A DNA stretch of 64,000 bases, from assembly GCA_963855995.1 (NCBI GenBank), contig OY979717.1, positions 60,976,243 to 61,040,242 of the forward strand, given 5' to 3'. The notes beneath the pieces are model-generated. The model saw only the letters and a program-made list of their open reading frames with translations. It was not told the origin of the DNA and searched no databases. Source of the DNA: Muricea muricata. Lineage: Eukaryota > Cnidaria > Anthozoa > Malacalcyonacea > Plexauridae. Below, one piece after another: positions 27,101 through 40,700 of this stretch (positions are counted from its first letter, which is position 1; every line of letters begins with the position of its first letter). Both the position numbers and the translations under genes were made by a program.

Positions 27101-27892
27101 CAAATTTTGTTTTCACTATGAATTTGACGCTAAAAGAGAATGAGAGAATGTATTTATAAAGATATTGATAAGAAGCAGCTTATTTCGAAAAATATGATTT
27201 TTTATGTGGTGATTAAACAAGTAAGCTGTTTATTCTCCAGATCTAGAAAAATCTATTAAGAGAATAAACAGAACAAGAAGAATACTCGCTATAAGTCAAT
27301 AAGCAAAGATGGACTAAATTATCGATAATCATATAACAGCTATACTATAAAGGATATGCTATTTAACTCGCTGTCAGCAATGCATTATGATCATGTATGC
27401 GGAAATGAAGGTGAATACATTTTGACACTATAATCTATAGTGTATTTGCTGTATATACATATATAAATGCATAATTAACAGTATGATATTGACCATGCAA
27501 CTACCTATACCTAATCTGTTAGTCGAAAATCTGACACTCGCCATATCAGACCTTCCATACCGCAAGGCTAAACCTTGAATCTTTGAAACTTTGTTTTCAG
27601 ATCTTAAGATTCAAAAAGGTATTTTAACACTAGTAGCAACGTTCACATAGGTATGAAAGACAAAAACAAAGCTATGGATTTGCCTAATTCCTCCTAACAG
27701 TCCTATAGTCCCAGTCCTATAGTTTTGATCATGCTGTCTTATCTACTACCTGCAAGTAAATCAGTTTCATTTTGCACTGTATTTTAACAGGTTCCCAGTC
27801 ATAAAAGAAAACCATAAGTTTAGAATCGCGACACCCTGAGATGATAGATGATTGTCGGCTAAGTATAGCTGACTAACCCAACGGACCATTAA

Positions 27893-28663
27893 ATTTTTGA
27901 GGGGAGGGTTGGGTGATTTTTTTTGTGCATGTTTTTTTTTTCGTGCCAGTTAAACACGTTGGATTTTTATTTTCCATCACATTCCATTGCAAGATTTTTT
28001 TTCACACACACATATATGTTCTTTTAATTCTCTTTTAAGATGGTGCATGTACCACATATATCTTTCCATTTATTTGTTTTATGCTATTCATGTTGCACTA
28101 TTAAATTATATACCAGTTCAGTAATGAACATTTACATTAAGTTGATGTACACTGGTGCGGAAGAAGGCGTAGAAGTTGTGAAATGTACTGAGCTTGGCTT
28201 AATAAGCTAAAATTCCTATGACTTTTGCATCTTTCCATTTATTTGTTTTTTATATGCATTTTGATATTCATGCTGTCTTATATTTATACACAAGTAGTTC
28301 AGTAATGAACTTTGATAACGGATAACTTGCTACACTGGTATGATTAATGTTGAAGGAACACTTGTAAAAAACTCATTTTAATTTAATATTAATTTCCCTA
28401 AAATGGCTACCTGATCTTTGATGACCAGGTGGCCATTTTGGACAGAAATACATGCGAAACATACCATGTGAGCTATTTAATAATACAAAGATATTTTTGC
28501 CAATATATCATCTGGGATTTAACAACAGCGACCTTAAACAACTTGCTCGATTTTTTTTTTAAATTATTTTCTTTGTGCACGATATTTTTTCTCCGTATTT
28601 TTTTAGTGCGTGAATTTCTTTTTGGGTATTTGCCCAACCCTCCCCTCAAAAATTTAATGGTCC
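27893..28663. mobile_element. Element with ~40-bp inverted termini and internal direct duplication
   Basis: Left end GGACCATTAAATTTTTGAGG and right end are exact inverted complements and extend to about 40 bp (through GGGAGGGTTGGG). The interior holds two diverged direct copies of a ~170-base segment (ATCTTTCCATTTATTTGTTTT at about 28060 and 28229; TTCAGTAATGAAC at about 28118 and 28297). No clean target duplication was seen and no transposase frame. Confidence 0.75.
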
Positions 28664-29696
28664 GTCCCTTATGCATTTCTCGTTGACATTGTAAAAAAGA
28701 TACCTACTTGTTGGTTAAAAGCTTGCAATGACATTGATTGATTTCATAGTGTGAAAGAAAAAAAGCAGATCATTTACTCTTACCGCAAAAATGTGCTAAA
28801 AAACTCTATAATCTATTGTATGTTCCGCATATTTCATGTTTGTATTATAGCTTGTATAACTTGCTTGTACTTTTATCGAGCACTGCCTGCCATATTGGCA
28901 TGATCCGGGAAACATAATTTGATTGATTTATTGATTTTGGAAATAACACTAGTCTCTAGAATATTCTATTAAAAGATCCAAAAATCTATCATCAAGGCAA
29001 AAATTTAGTACAAATTTTAGTACAATGTATGTCAACGAGAGGCCGATTGTTCAAGGTTAACTCTGCAGGTTAACATAAGATCCAAAAGAATTTTCCTAGC
29101 AACTTAAATATAATTCTCAGAAATATTTCTTCAGAAGTCTTGTCTAGATCAATAGCAGTTTGGTTTCTGAAGTTTTAAAAGAAATGAAGGTGTAGAAATA
29201 CAAAACGAAAACAGTAGGTTAAACTTTAACTCAGGGCTAGTGCTAACCCATGGAGCTTTCAACAACTGGCCATACAAGAATATATCAGTTATTATGGATA
29301 CATCAGTATAGAGCTAGCTGCCTATATTCGTAAGTCAGAACTTGATAAAGAAATCGTATATTTTCACTGTTCATAAATGCTCAATCGTTCCTAAAAATGA
29401 CTTTAATTAACGTCTTTGTTTCTTTACTATGCTGTACTACATGTACACTTCGGGTATGCGTACTGTTTACTATTAAGAGCGATGGATTTTATACAGGAAC
29501 TAGAACGACCATATATATAATTATTAACATTACTCAAAAGTAAATCTTCAAGTGCTTTCATCACATAAAATTTGCATGCATGTGTGTATCAAGCATGTAA
29601 TTCTTGCGGCACGCTTGTTACCTGGCAATCATCAGCCGATATCATGATGATTCTCAAGACTTTTTATTCCCAAGCTTTTATGCAAGTTGTTTCAAC

Positions 29697-29842
29697 AAAG
29701 TAACCAACAACTTGCAGCAAGTCTGTTAATATCAAGTTGCATCAAGTCTGATTTTTACAGGTGCAGTTGATGAAGCCAACATGCTTGATGCAAGTTGACA
29801 CAAGCCAGTCAAATCCACAACTTGCATCAAGCCTGCCAGCCC
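29697..29842. repeat. Short repeat cluster of CAACTTGCATCAAG motif
   Basis: At least five copies of an ~18-base motif, CAACTTGCA(T/G)CAAG(T/C)CTG, in direct orientation (about 29707, 29733, 29819) and inverted orientation (CTTGATGCAAGTTG at about 29782). Copies are imperfect and unevenly spaced. No known element was recognised. Confidence 0.6.
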
Positions 29843-31828
29843 AGTCTACCTGCTAGATCAGTTTCGTGCGCCAAACAGAATATTTCAAAAAGCAAATATT
29901 CTTACGGGCGGCGACGCAAAATGTGCATTTGAAGTAAACGTGTGCAAAATAGATACTCGGACACATATCAAACAGCTGCAAGAATCGTGTTTTAGTACTC
30001 GTAAACCGTAAAATATTTCTCTCTAAATCTCAGGGACAAAATCTGGAATATAACTTTCCCTGAAAACTCGAAATGTTGATACAATTTGATGCAAACTGCG
30101 CATAAAAAAACTACAGCTACAACATGTTATGTTCCAAAACTTTTGACAATCCGATATCCTCAGTACTCTTAAACCGCAGAATCTTTATTAAGTTGAACTG
30201 AATAGAAAACAATTTTGTTTACTTTCACAGGGTATTAAAATGTGATTAACATATCAATTAGGTGTTAATGAGCTGTAGATTATCGGTACCAATACTTATA
30301 CGTGCTTCTTTTAAAAACAAGATTATCCGACAAGCATTCATTAGATTATCAACTTTCCGACATCATAATGCATCCACACGGGTCACCTGCTTAATGCTCT
30401 TTTAATTTGATTCTTTCGATATTTTTAGACAGGAAGATAGTAACCGACGATTTAAGCGTTTTTTAAAATGTACCGCAGAGAACGTACTAATTGACCGACA
30501 ACAATTATATGGAGGTTAAAACTGAACGGGAGGGCTTGTTTCCAACGCGCAAACACGTTCAAAAAATAGCTTGTACTATTTTTAAACAAATTTCAACTAA
30601 ATATAGTTTCGTTTTGAAAAAATAGGTCGTGAAGGTATAATATCGCAAAATAATTGCTTGGTTTATTAATATATCTATTATATCTCTTGCAATGCATGCA
30701 AGGAACACGTTTGAAAGTAGCTTGCAGTAAACAATATATTATAGCGCTTCTTCTGAAATTGCATGCCATTCTACATAATACTTGGACATTATGTGTATAT
30801 TGAGTGAATTGAAATGTCGCAATCTTAATTGCTGCGAGCGAAGCGAGCGGCATTATATTCTTGAGCTTGACGGCACTCGATTTGAAAATATTTATCATTC
30901 GAGATGATCTTCTGAATCCGCAATGTATTGGTCAGTAGTGGTGTAGTAATCTTTCTAATACTCGATTTAAGCTGGCTCAAACTGGCTCCCTACAGTTGCA
31001 GGGTAGATCTATATAGCAAGTGCCATTAATGCTTATGCATGAGCATCAATGCATTACCAACATACAGGAAATAAGTATATGAGATGTTATTTGAGATATT
31101 TGTAAGCACAAAGATTATTTTTCCTTTTTTTAAGCTCACATATAAATCGCCCTGATCTATATAGATCACTGTGGAGCTTGGTCAAAGAGTAAATGTCAGA
31201 GAGCAAATGTTTTGAAATGAACGACACATGAAATTAAAGTTGTGTTTTGAGGTTTTTCTACGGCGAAATCACCAAGTGTTCTGTACATGATAAAAAATTT
31301 GTGAAACCTAAACAGTATGTATGTTTCCAACTGGTCTTTTCTGTTTTCCGACCGCGTTTTCGTAAGATTTTACGTTTAGCTTTTTCCGAAATGTTTTTCG
31401 TATGTCGAGTCGAAATTTTATCACGTCAGCAATGATTTTATGGATTTTAGCCTTGATTATCCGCTGTTTCCTTCGGTAGATTTTTTTTAAACTACGTCCA
31501 TTTGTTATACCACATCTAAGGTAAGACATATTCGAATTTAAATACGTTTCCCCGCGATCGAAATCCACGAATATATCAAAATCTGAATCATAAACCTGTC
31601 TTCAAATTTTGATATCTTTTTCCTTTATACATCAATAAAGAACTAAAAAAATTCAGAAAATTTGACCAAAGAGAAAAAAGTTTTTGTTCATTCATTGTGA
31701 AATTAAGCATTAAAACTGCAAAAAATAGAACGATATAGTTACCATAGCAACGCTTATTTTGTTTCTATTTTTCTATACGCACATCAAACACTTTCATATC
31801 TTTCCTGAAAGCACTCACATTGCCCTGT

Positions 31829-32742
31829 CATAGGCGGCCCAATTCAATGTGTAGTTTCATATAGAGATCAGTAGCGAGCGGTAGCGTATTGTTTTACATA
31901 TATAACAGAGAGGTTCAGATTTGGCTTCCAATACCTCTACCGCTACCTTAATCTATCTTTCAGCCAATCAGATGTGTCGTACCCACCCGATTAACCAATC
32001 AAATTGTTTAAAAATCGGGAAAAGGCAGCGGGCGTGGTAGAAGAAGTCAAATCTGAACCTCTCTAATATACATAAGGTTGGCAACTAAATTTAACCTGAC
32101 GAACATATGACTTTTGTTAAACACAAAATACATCGCTCGTGGAATTAAAAACAGGTAAAAAATTATAACACATTAATCTAAGATAATTTTACTACACATA
32201 CTCAATGAAATTTGTCTTCAATGTTTCCGAATGGATGCAAAATTTGAACCGTATTTTTCATGTATTGACAAAAAATTGCTTGTCGCGATGCGGGATGCCA
32301 GAGGTTGGCGTACACGTCAGCCTTTAAAAAGCATTTGTATGCTCCTATTGGTTTAAATGAATATTTCGTTAAGAGTGCACCAATAGGAGAGCATATAAAT
32401 GCTTTTTAAAGACTGACGTGTACGCCAACCTCTGGCATCCCGCATCGGGACAAGCAATTTTTTGTCAATACATGAGAAATATGTTCAAATTTTGCATCCA
32501 TTCGGAAACATTGAAGACAAATTTCATTGAGTATGTGTAGTAAAATTATCGGAGATTAATGTGTTATAATTTTTTACCTGTTTTTAATTCCACGAGCGAT
32601 GTATTTTGTGTTCAACAAAAGTCATATGTTCGTCAGGTTAAATTTAGTTGCCAACCTCATGTATATTATATATGTAAAACAATACGCTACCGCTCGCTAC
32701 TGGTCTCTATATGAAACTACACACTGAATTGGGCCGCCTATG
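31829..32742. mobile_element. Foldback element, CATAGGCGG termini, 7-bp TSD (copy 1)
   Basis: 914 bp. Termini CATAGGCGGCCCAATTCA and its complement; arms of ~45 bp match copies 2 and 3 and then continue as long inverted arms of their own (about 31829-32345 and 32390-32742), including GATGCGGGATGCCAGAGG against its complement. A perfect 7-bp duplication GCCCTGT flanks it (31822-31828 and 32743-32749). The left arm is interrupted by a smaller element (31905-32063). No coding frame. The superfamily is not recognised. Confidence 0.92.
31905..32063. mobile_element. Small inverted-repeat element nested in the foldback arm, TA TSD
   Basis: Ends CAGAGAGGTTCAGATTTG and CAAATCTGAACCTCTC. The opposite, uninterrupted arm of the host element (about 32655-32680) reads straight across the insertion point, and comparison leaves exactly TA duplicated (31903-31904 and 32064-32065). 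This gives a precise empty-site comparison within one molecule. Confidence 0.85.
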
Positions 32743-33897
32743 GCCCTGTTTCAAGTGTAGTCAGTACAAATTTCGTTGCAGCTGATGTGTCTTGATAAGC
32801 CTAACATTTTATGCAACTGTTGGGAGCCACCTTAAGAGGATTTAAGGATATTTTTCATTGTTCAGCAGTGGGCGTTATAAAACTAAAACTTTGCGCACGC
32901 ACGAGTTTAAGGTAATGCAACTACTGTACTCTATACCTCGCAGCATTCCCTTTCTATTAGAAATTTCTAGTATTATTCATATGTTCATATATATGCATAT
33001 ATTATGTAATAGTTGTAATATATTTTTAAAGAAAAGTTTTGAAATGATTATGCATGGCCATGAAGTTACGAAAAACGTCATGGTGGAAATATCTGATTAC
33101 AGCAAAGTTTTGCATTGCCAAACAGAATTAGTCACAGGCGTATGGACAAAGTTTTTTCAGGGTTGTGGACGCCATTTTGCCATATATAGGTTTTTTTCCG
33201 ATAGTTTAAATTCCATTATTTTCGTCACGTTTAACTAGTGAATGAAGAGGTCCAGGAAAATCCACACTCCCAATATTTACATCTTGCATCATAAATTACC
33301 CAGCGGCGTCAGTAAAAATTGTCCCAAACCTCCCCACGGCGTGCATCTATGGAATTAAGATGCTGCTGCAAGAAGGGTAACAGAACTGATTTCGATAGCT
33401 GTCTACTTCACGACAGCTGTCTACCTCACGATTATTTTATTTCAGCTGTCTACTTCACGATTATTTTATTATATAGTTATTATATATTATATTATTAATA
33501 ACTTTTACCCACCATATAGCATTACTTTACTATACAGTCACATATATTCAATTGTAATGATCAGTTTACCAATGGGCGTAAACTAGTTTCCCCTTATTAA
33601 AACCCTATTCAGCATGTAAGCCACGTAGGCCGGATGACTTATTATTTTCGTTATACTTTCGTGTGAAATATGTGTTTAGCTGAGTAACTGTTACCCTAAT
33701 ATGCTACATTCCTTTTTCATTCAACTAATGAAATCATATTGTCACATGTTGACACATATTGTAGCTGCGCAAATAAACCGGTTCTTTGTACTATATAATC
33801 AATATAGTCAGTATTTTTAATGAAATATGATTATGAATTAGTGTTTCGAATCAATAGTTTTTCGAAAGGTTTCTTTTTTAGGCAAATCATTATCATT

Positions 33898-33979
33898 GCA
33901 TGAGTATATAGCTACAGGAAAGCTGTATGCTCTACATTGCATGAGTATATAGCTACAGGAAAGCTGTATGCTCTACATC
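33898..33979. repeat. Tandem duplication of 41 bp
   Basis: The segment beginning GCATGAGTATATAGCTACAG and ending GCTGTATGCTCTACAT occurs twice head to tail with no difference seen. A recent slippage or replication error is the simplest explanation. Confidence 0.9.
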
Positions 33980-34685
33980 CCCCCACCCAAAAAAAGAAGA
34001 CAAACCCGTTCTTTGTACGTCCTTGGCGACGGGTGTGTTTTGCATCATTCTCTTTGCGAGATCACGTCTTCTATAGTTTTCGGCAAAACGTCGAATTAGT
34101 GCATTATTTAATTCTAATGTTTAGATTTGTTACAGTAGTTATATCCTTCTCATGTAATTAACAAATCGTGAAGCTAAAATCATGCCCATTTCACAGCTGA
34201 TTGAAAATTAAAACTTTAGAATCAATACTTTTACACTGTTAATTTTCTATTCGACTCTTTAAACGAACTTTTTTCAAAAGATAGAAACACCAACTTAGAG
34301 AAGCCCTAAACAAATCTTAGGACCGCATAATTCCTGTTTCTTGGCAATTTGGTTAACATTCGGGCAACAGGGGCGGTTTAAGGAAAAATTTTTAGCATTT
34401 GGTTTTGCACGTGAAAAGTTACGTTGAAGAAAAAGTGGAAGAACGAAGTAAGAAAATTAAATGAACGAATTTCAAGTGTCTCATGACAATACTGAAACCA
34501 GTGCCCAAGACGCACAACTTGCTGTTTCAACAAGCGTTTTGTTAAAGAGGGCGGCATAACGGCTATCAAATTAAAAACAACTAAACTAACAGTTCTGTTA
34601 GCCGCTGTCTTGAAACCAAACATTTTGCCTGCTGCTTGCCCCACACAGCTGGTCAGCTTAACAAATATTCTTATTTTAACTTGAG

Positions 34686-34694
34686 TATATATTT
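34686..34694 (+). promoter_or_regulatory. Possible TATA box of the trypsin-MAM gene
   Basis: TATATATTT about 50 bases before the ATG at 34739. It would place transcription start near 34715 with a short leader. The region is AT-rich, so chance is a serious alternative. Confidence 0.25.
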
Positions 34695-34738
34695 CCAGAG
34701 CAAGTAGTAAATAAAATACATTTTGATTTACATGCACT

Positions 34739-37700
34739 ATGGCACAATTATCGCTTCTGATATGCCTGTTCGTGTTTACCCAAGTATTCTCTCAAGGTAT
34801 GTGCAAGTGATATAGCTATCAGTTTAACCTTTTAAATATAAAATAAGCTGATGTTGATAAAAAAAGAAAACAACGAAAAAAAACGACGCACTTTCGAGTC
34901 TATATTTCAACTTTCCTTGCCTGTCTTCTTTGTAAACTAAACCTGCATGTTTATCAGAAATATAAGGTAACAATCACCAGCACAATGAAAACCTGTACTG
35001 AAATAAACTCCAGCATCACAGTAAGAACCTGGTAATTACTTACAGAGAATTGAAGTTGCACTCATTAATGATGATTAAGTCAAAAGAAAAGATTTAGGAA
35101 ATATTGAACTTAAGAATTTCCTAACTTTTTAGATTGTGGACGGGGAAGTTTCTTTAATGCTAAAGTAGTAAGTGGTCAAACCGCTCGCCCCAACAGCTGG
35201 CCATGGCAGGTTTCATTCAGACGAGTTGGTAGCACGTTCCATTTCTGCGGAGGATCGATAGTTAGTGATCAGTGGGTCGTTACGGCAGCTCATTGTGTAC
35301 AAGGAAAATCAGCATCTGGTCTTCAAGTAAGATTGGGTAAGTATCTAGACTAGAATTGAAGCAATTTAAGATAGTAATTGTGCATTGCTAAAATATGTTT
35401 GCTGTGAATATTTAATTGCTGTGAATAGTAAGTTGTCATGAAGGGATGATTTAATCCAATATAATCAAGCAGGCAACGAATTTCTTCAGCCTTCAGTCTC
35501 AAGATATAGCTGGTTTTCTAATTGTGAATTTTTACGATAGATCCATACATAATTATTTCTGAATAAAGCTAAAAACCTACAGCATTTATAAATGTACACT
35601 TTTCTTTGTTTGTGAGCATGGACACTAAGAAATTGCTTTTACAATCCAAACTACTTACTCAAAAATCTTAATCCGAACTACTTATTCGGACAAAATTTGC
35701 GACATTGGTTGAATTTGCATTGACGTTTTTTCACATAAGCCTCAAAAGTTGGAATTAAGATCGACCCCTTAATTTCAGAGATTGTAAAAAAGGAACTCTC
35801 TCGATTGCATGTTTGATGCCTCGTAGTATAAATTCAGTAATATCGAAATTGATCCCATACAGAGGCGGATCCAGGGTAAGTCAAAATAAATTATAGCAGC
35901 TCAATTTTAAATTCAAAATAACATAATAACATTGTCATAGGTTATGAATTTCAAAAGAATAAAATATGACCAATGAAGTTGCTTTGAAGGTATTTTAAAA
36001 TGTTAATATATCCTAGAATGAGCTGTGGTAATTTATTTTGACTTACGCTAGATCCCATAGGGATTTAACGTATTTTAACGATGTATTTTAGGTGAACACA
36101 ATTTTAACTCTAACGAAGGCCACGAGCTGGACAGTCGTATTGAAAGAATCATTGTTCATCCTAGATATGCCAGATTAAATTATGATATTGGTAAGTCAAA
36201 AGTTGTTTGTAGCTTTGATAAATTCTTTAGGTATCACAGTAGAATAAAAAATATATACGTCAGCGTACATGTATTTGCGTATATGGAAAATGGCCACATG
36301 CTAAACTGAAGACAAACGAAATTTGCACTAATTATCCTTTAAAATAGTGCCTGTAGTGAACTAAATTTTTTATCATAACACCATGGAGTGAAAGTTGCCT
36401 GTATGTGTCTGGGAATAATTATATCCAGTCTATTTGGTCATCACTGTTTGTGGTAAGAAGATAGAAAAGAAGTAAACCAGGGCTATGTACATGAATGGTT
36501 TGATGATTTGTTAAAATACCATTTTTCTCATATACAATAACATGATATACACATTTCTATTAATCCAAAAATCAATGAAATCATCTTCATTTCTCTACGT
36601 TTCGATAACTGTACAGTCATCGTGAGAAAACGGTAATGTGATGCATGATTTTAAGTAAACCCTTTGATTTAAATCATCCGCCAGTTGTTGTGTTAACTTG
36701 CGGATGCTTCGCATTAAAAACAAACACTAGGTTGGTCTTTACGTTCTAAAATTCATAAGTATATTTAGCAATTAGTCGCCGAAGGCGAGGTGATTACAAG
36801 CCTATATTCACTGAGCCGAAGGCGAAGTGTATATAGTCTTGTAATCACCGATCCTGAGACGAATAATTGTTTTAGTATAAATTTCCACGTGTTTACAGAT
36901 AATAATTAATTAAACCTTACAAAAATTCACTTCAAATTTATTATTGTATAAAGAAAGCAAAAAGCTATAGTCACTGGTCAGTGACAGTGAATCTTGACCA
37001 ATCAGAATGCAGGAAAATCGATAGTCACCTGGAAATTTATACTAATTGTTGTCAGTTTTTATTAATACGGATATAACCGTAAAACTCCGCCATTACATTT
37101 TAGCTCTTGTCAAACTGTCCAGAAGAATATCATTAAAACCACAAATTCAACCAGTCTGTCTTCCTCAGAATGGAGTCAGTGTTGACGAGAACTCTGGACA
37201 AGATTGCTACATCACAGGTAATCCGGGAACTGCTTAAAAATACAAAAATAAAATAAGTAATCAAATAAACGATAAAAACAAATACTTAAACGCTCCGTGT
37301 ACATAATTGCAAGGTAAGACCATAGTTTTGAGCTCTCGATAGGAACTTTCATTATGTTAAAATTGAAATTGGAAATGATCTGCAATATTGTTACCATATC
37401 GGACATGCTAGATAAAAAACTCAAACGTCGGATTAAATAAAATCTAAGATATTCAAAATCAGTACGTGCGACATAAGATTATGTGGTTCAATAGGATGGG
37501 GACGTACTGGGGCAAATCGACCAGGAGCAACTATTCTTCGACAAGCTAAACTGCCTGTTATCTCGGAGTCAAAATGTCGACAACATATGGGATCTGGAGT
37601 GACACGACAAATGGTAAATATCAAATATGCCTCAATTTATGATGGCTAGAGATGTCTCACAACTTTTGACCTTCCTTAAGCAAATATTACTTCATGAAGG

Positions 37701-40700
37701 CAAAGAATTTTCCATGCCATCAGTAACTTTCTTTGCTAATATTTTTTTACTAGATTTGCGCTGGTTTTGGTGGCTCAAGCACGGTCAGCGGTTGCATGGG
37801 AGATTCTGGTGGACCGTTTGTGTGTCGTGATAAATCATCTCAACGTTGGGTTTTACATGGGGCAGTTTCTTGGGGAAGTAGAACATGCAGTGCCGGACAT
37901 AATGAATTCACAGTATTTGCACGTGTCTCAGAGTTTGTCAACTGGATAAAACAACATGTTGGTAATGTCCAACCACCACCCGGTCCACAGACACCTCCCC
38001 CACCAGGTCCACAGACACCTGCCCCACCTACACCTCCTCCACCAGGCGGTTCATCAGGTAATAATGACAATAAATTATTCCATAAGCTAAACACGCTGTT
38101 GTAGTGACACGCCAACTAGACGGTACATTGTGCGACGAAGATCAGTTTTTTGTAAGAGAGTTCCCTCACGCGGAAACAGCCAAGGGAAAGAGGAACAAAC
38201 ATTTTTATGATCGGATTTAAGTACGGTGGATTACTTAACCTGGATCAACTAAAGTATACGCGAATTGTCACGTAATCTGTTGTGCTTGCTTCTCGACAGC
38301 AACAGCAGGAATAGTCCGAACACTTCTCATTGCTCAATACTTGAAAAAATATGAATATACATATATTTCAGACTTTGCGTTCTTAATTTGATTTCGTTTA
38401 GCGAATTGTAACTTTGACAATCAAAATACCTGCAATTATCGACATGGGTCTGGAGACTTCAAGTGGACGCTTGGTAGAGGTTCTACACCTAGTGGTCAAA
38501 CAGGACCAAGCTCTGACGTCAGCGGCAACGGTAAACGTTTAGTTATTTTAGATCAGATTACGGTTTTATGATGAGGTTTATTCGCTCTGCTTATTGATGG
38601 TTTCAATTAGATTTGGGTTTGGTTTGGCCTCATAGAGATAGTACTGATATAACACATGTGTTTTGTAGGCACCCAGCCGGTGCCCAAAATTAAAAACAAT
38701 TAAAAATTCACCATATTGAATATTATTAAGAATGAAAAAACCCTACTTGGGTGATAACTAATAAAGAAATATTTAGGGCAGGTTGATATCACGTACATAT
38801 CTTGCGAAAGGCAAAAATCCTGAATACGTATTGTATCAAATCCTCGGTATCATCATTGTTAAAATTATAATAAAATGCCACAATTTACTAGGAAATGTGG
38901 GTCGTAGGTCTGCCCAATTAAATTTTGTCGCTTTTTAGGTGTGGCTCGATGTAAATAAATTTTAGAAAGTTTAAGTTTTTGCCTTAGCAAGCTCATAGAT
39001 AATTACTACTTTTTCACTTGTCATGTTGCAGGGAAATTTGTGAATGAAGGTATTCTTAAATTGTTACAGGTTATTACTTGTTTATTGAAACTTCAAGTCC
39101 ACGAAAGTTCGGTGATAAAGCTTTAATTTCAACACCCGAGTTGAATGACCCGCAATGCATGAGATTTCAGTATAATATGTATGGTATTGATATTGGACAA
39201 CTGAACGTCTACGCCAATAACCAAAAGATATATTCAAAATCGGGAAATCAAGGACAGACATGGAGACGAGTTGATTTCTCAATTTCACTACGAGGAAGAT
39301 ATACGGTAAGTAAAACTGATGATCTTTCACCAGTAACAGAAAATAAATAACGCTTGTTTTTTTTGCATAAAACATGAAACACCATGTCGCCATGATAATG
39401 CTTCTGTGTTTCTTTAGCAATTGTTAAACGGAATCTAATCTCATGCAAGTAAAATCGCAGTATGATTTGCACTATTCAAGTTAACGTATTCTAACGGGAT
39501 CTAACGTATTCTAACGGGATCTGTAGTTGAGCTGCAACAAAAACATGTGCAACAAAATTAATAGTTGTTAAGGTTTACCAGGAAGTATCGATTAAAACTA
39601 ATGCTAACGATATAATTTAGATTAAATTTGAAGGTGTTCGCGGCCGTGGTTACCGAGGCGATATTGCAATCGATGCAATAACTTTCACTCCAGGAAGTTG
39701 TTCATCTGGAACACCAAAACCACCAACACAACCACCAACTAGACCACCAACTAGACCACCAACACAAGAAGGTAAAGTTATCGGCTACCAAGTTTTCATA
39801 GGCCTATACAAAAATACGTATTATGATATCCAATTATCTGCAATTAATGCCCTTCTTTTTCTTTTCAAGATCTCCGTATTATATCTCCAGCATTTTATTA
39901 TCTTAAGAACATAAACACCATTTTGCCTTTCCACGTCACTGTTTTCTTATGCAATCGTTTTCTCTTCTTTAGTGCGATGTAACTTTGATCAAGGTAACTT
40001 GTGTTCCTTTACTAACGCTCGTAACGATCAATTTGACTGGACAATACGTCGTGGAAGTACACCTAGTGGTGGTACGGGACCTTCACAGGACGTCTCAGGA
40101 AATGGTAAATACACAAAACACTTTAGTATTGTAAAATCATAAGGATATGGTTCTTGTTTAGTCAGACTTGGACCTTGACATTTGTAACGTAACTTAGAGG
40201 TGAATTATGATTTTCATAAAATGTCGCGTCAGATAATAAAAACATATTAAAACGGTGTCTAATTTCAAACGAAGAGATTTCACTCACTTGCAGGACAAAA
40301 ACGCAGCGAAACAGACAAAGCAACGGCTTTTAAACCGTGAAGCCTTTATGCACACAAACACATGGGATATTTCGTGACTTAACACAAGCAGGCATGCCGA
40401 CGCGGTTCAAGCGAAGACTGTTCGTTGGAAAGTTATTAGAAATTCTTTGATAATAGTTTTTGAATGCGTGAATGTATCTCAATGTTTGTCTTCGCTTGCA
40501 GGCCAATACGTTTACATTGAGACATCAAATCCCAGAAAGTCAGGTGACAAAGCGTACCTTGTGAGCCCTTCAGTCAGCGGCACTCAATGTTTAAAATTCT
40601 CCTACCATATGTACGGCAGTCACATTGGATCCCTTGACGTGTATCAACAAAATATGGGAAATCGTATGGTAAACTTGTTCAAGAAATCAGGTGGTCAAGG

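Larger units (their letters stand above)
30971..32831. mobile_element. TTAA-flanked DNA element, copy A, interrupted
   Basis: Left end GCTGGCTCAAACTGGCTCCCTACAG preceded by TTAA (30967-30970); right end GGGAGCCACC followed by TTAA (32832-32835). It shares blocks in the same order with copy B at 43499-44724: TAAACAGTA-GTATGTTT, CCTTCGGT-GATTTTTTTT, ATACC/GTATAAC near the middle, and CATAG-CAACG/CTATGGAGACG near the right end. About half its length is a later insertion (31829-32742). TTAA targets suit piggyBac- or Kolobok-type transposition; no transposase is present. Confidence 0.75.

Noticed and set aside
32858..33238. 126-codon + strand frame next to the TTAA element
   Set aside because: No recognisable domain; the start may be a non-ATG codon and the sequence is AT-rich non-coding in character.
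34378..34737. 119-codon minus-strand frame just before the trypsin-MAM gene
   Set aside because: No domain or splice partner; it lies over the presumed promoter of the + strand gene.
37840..38115. Pro/Gly-rich minus-strand frame
   Set aside because: Mirror of the Pro-rich linker in exon 6 of the trypsin-MAM gene.
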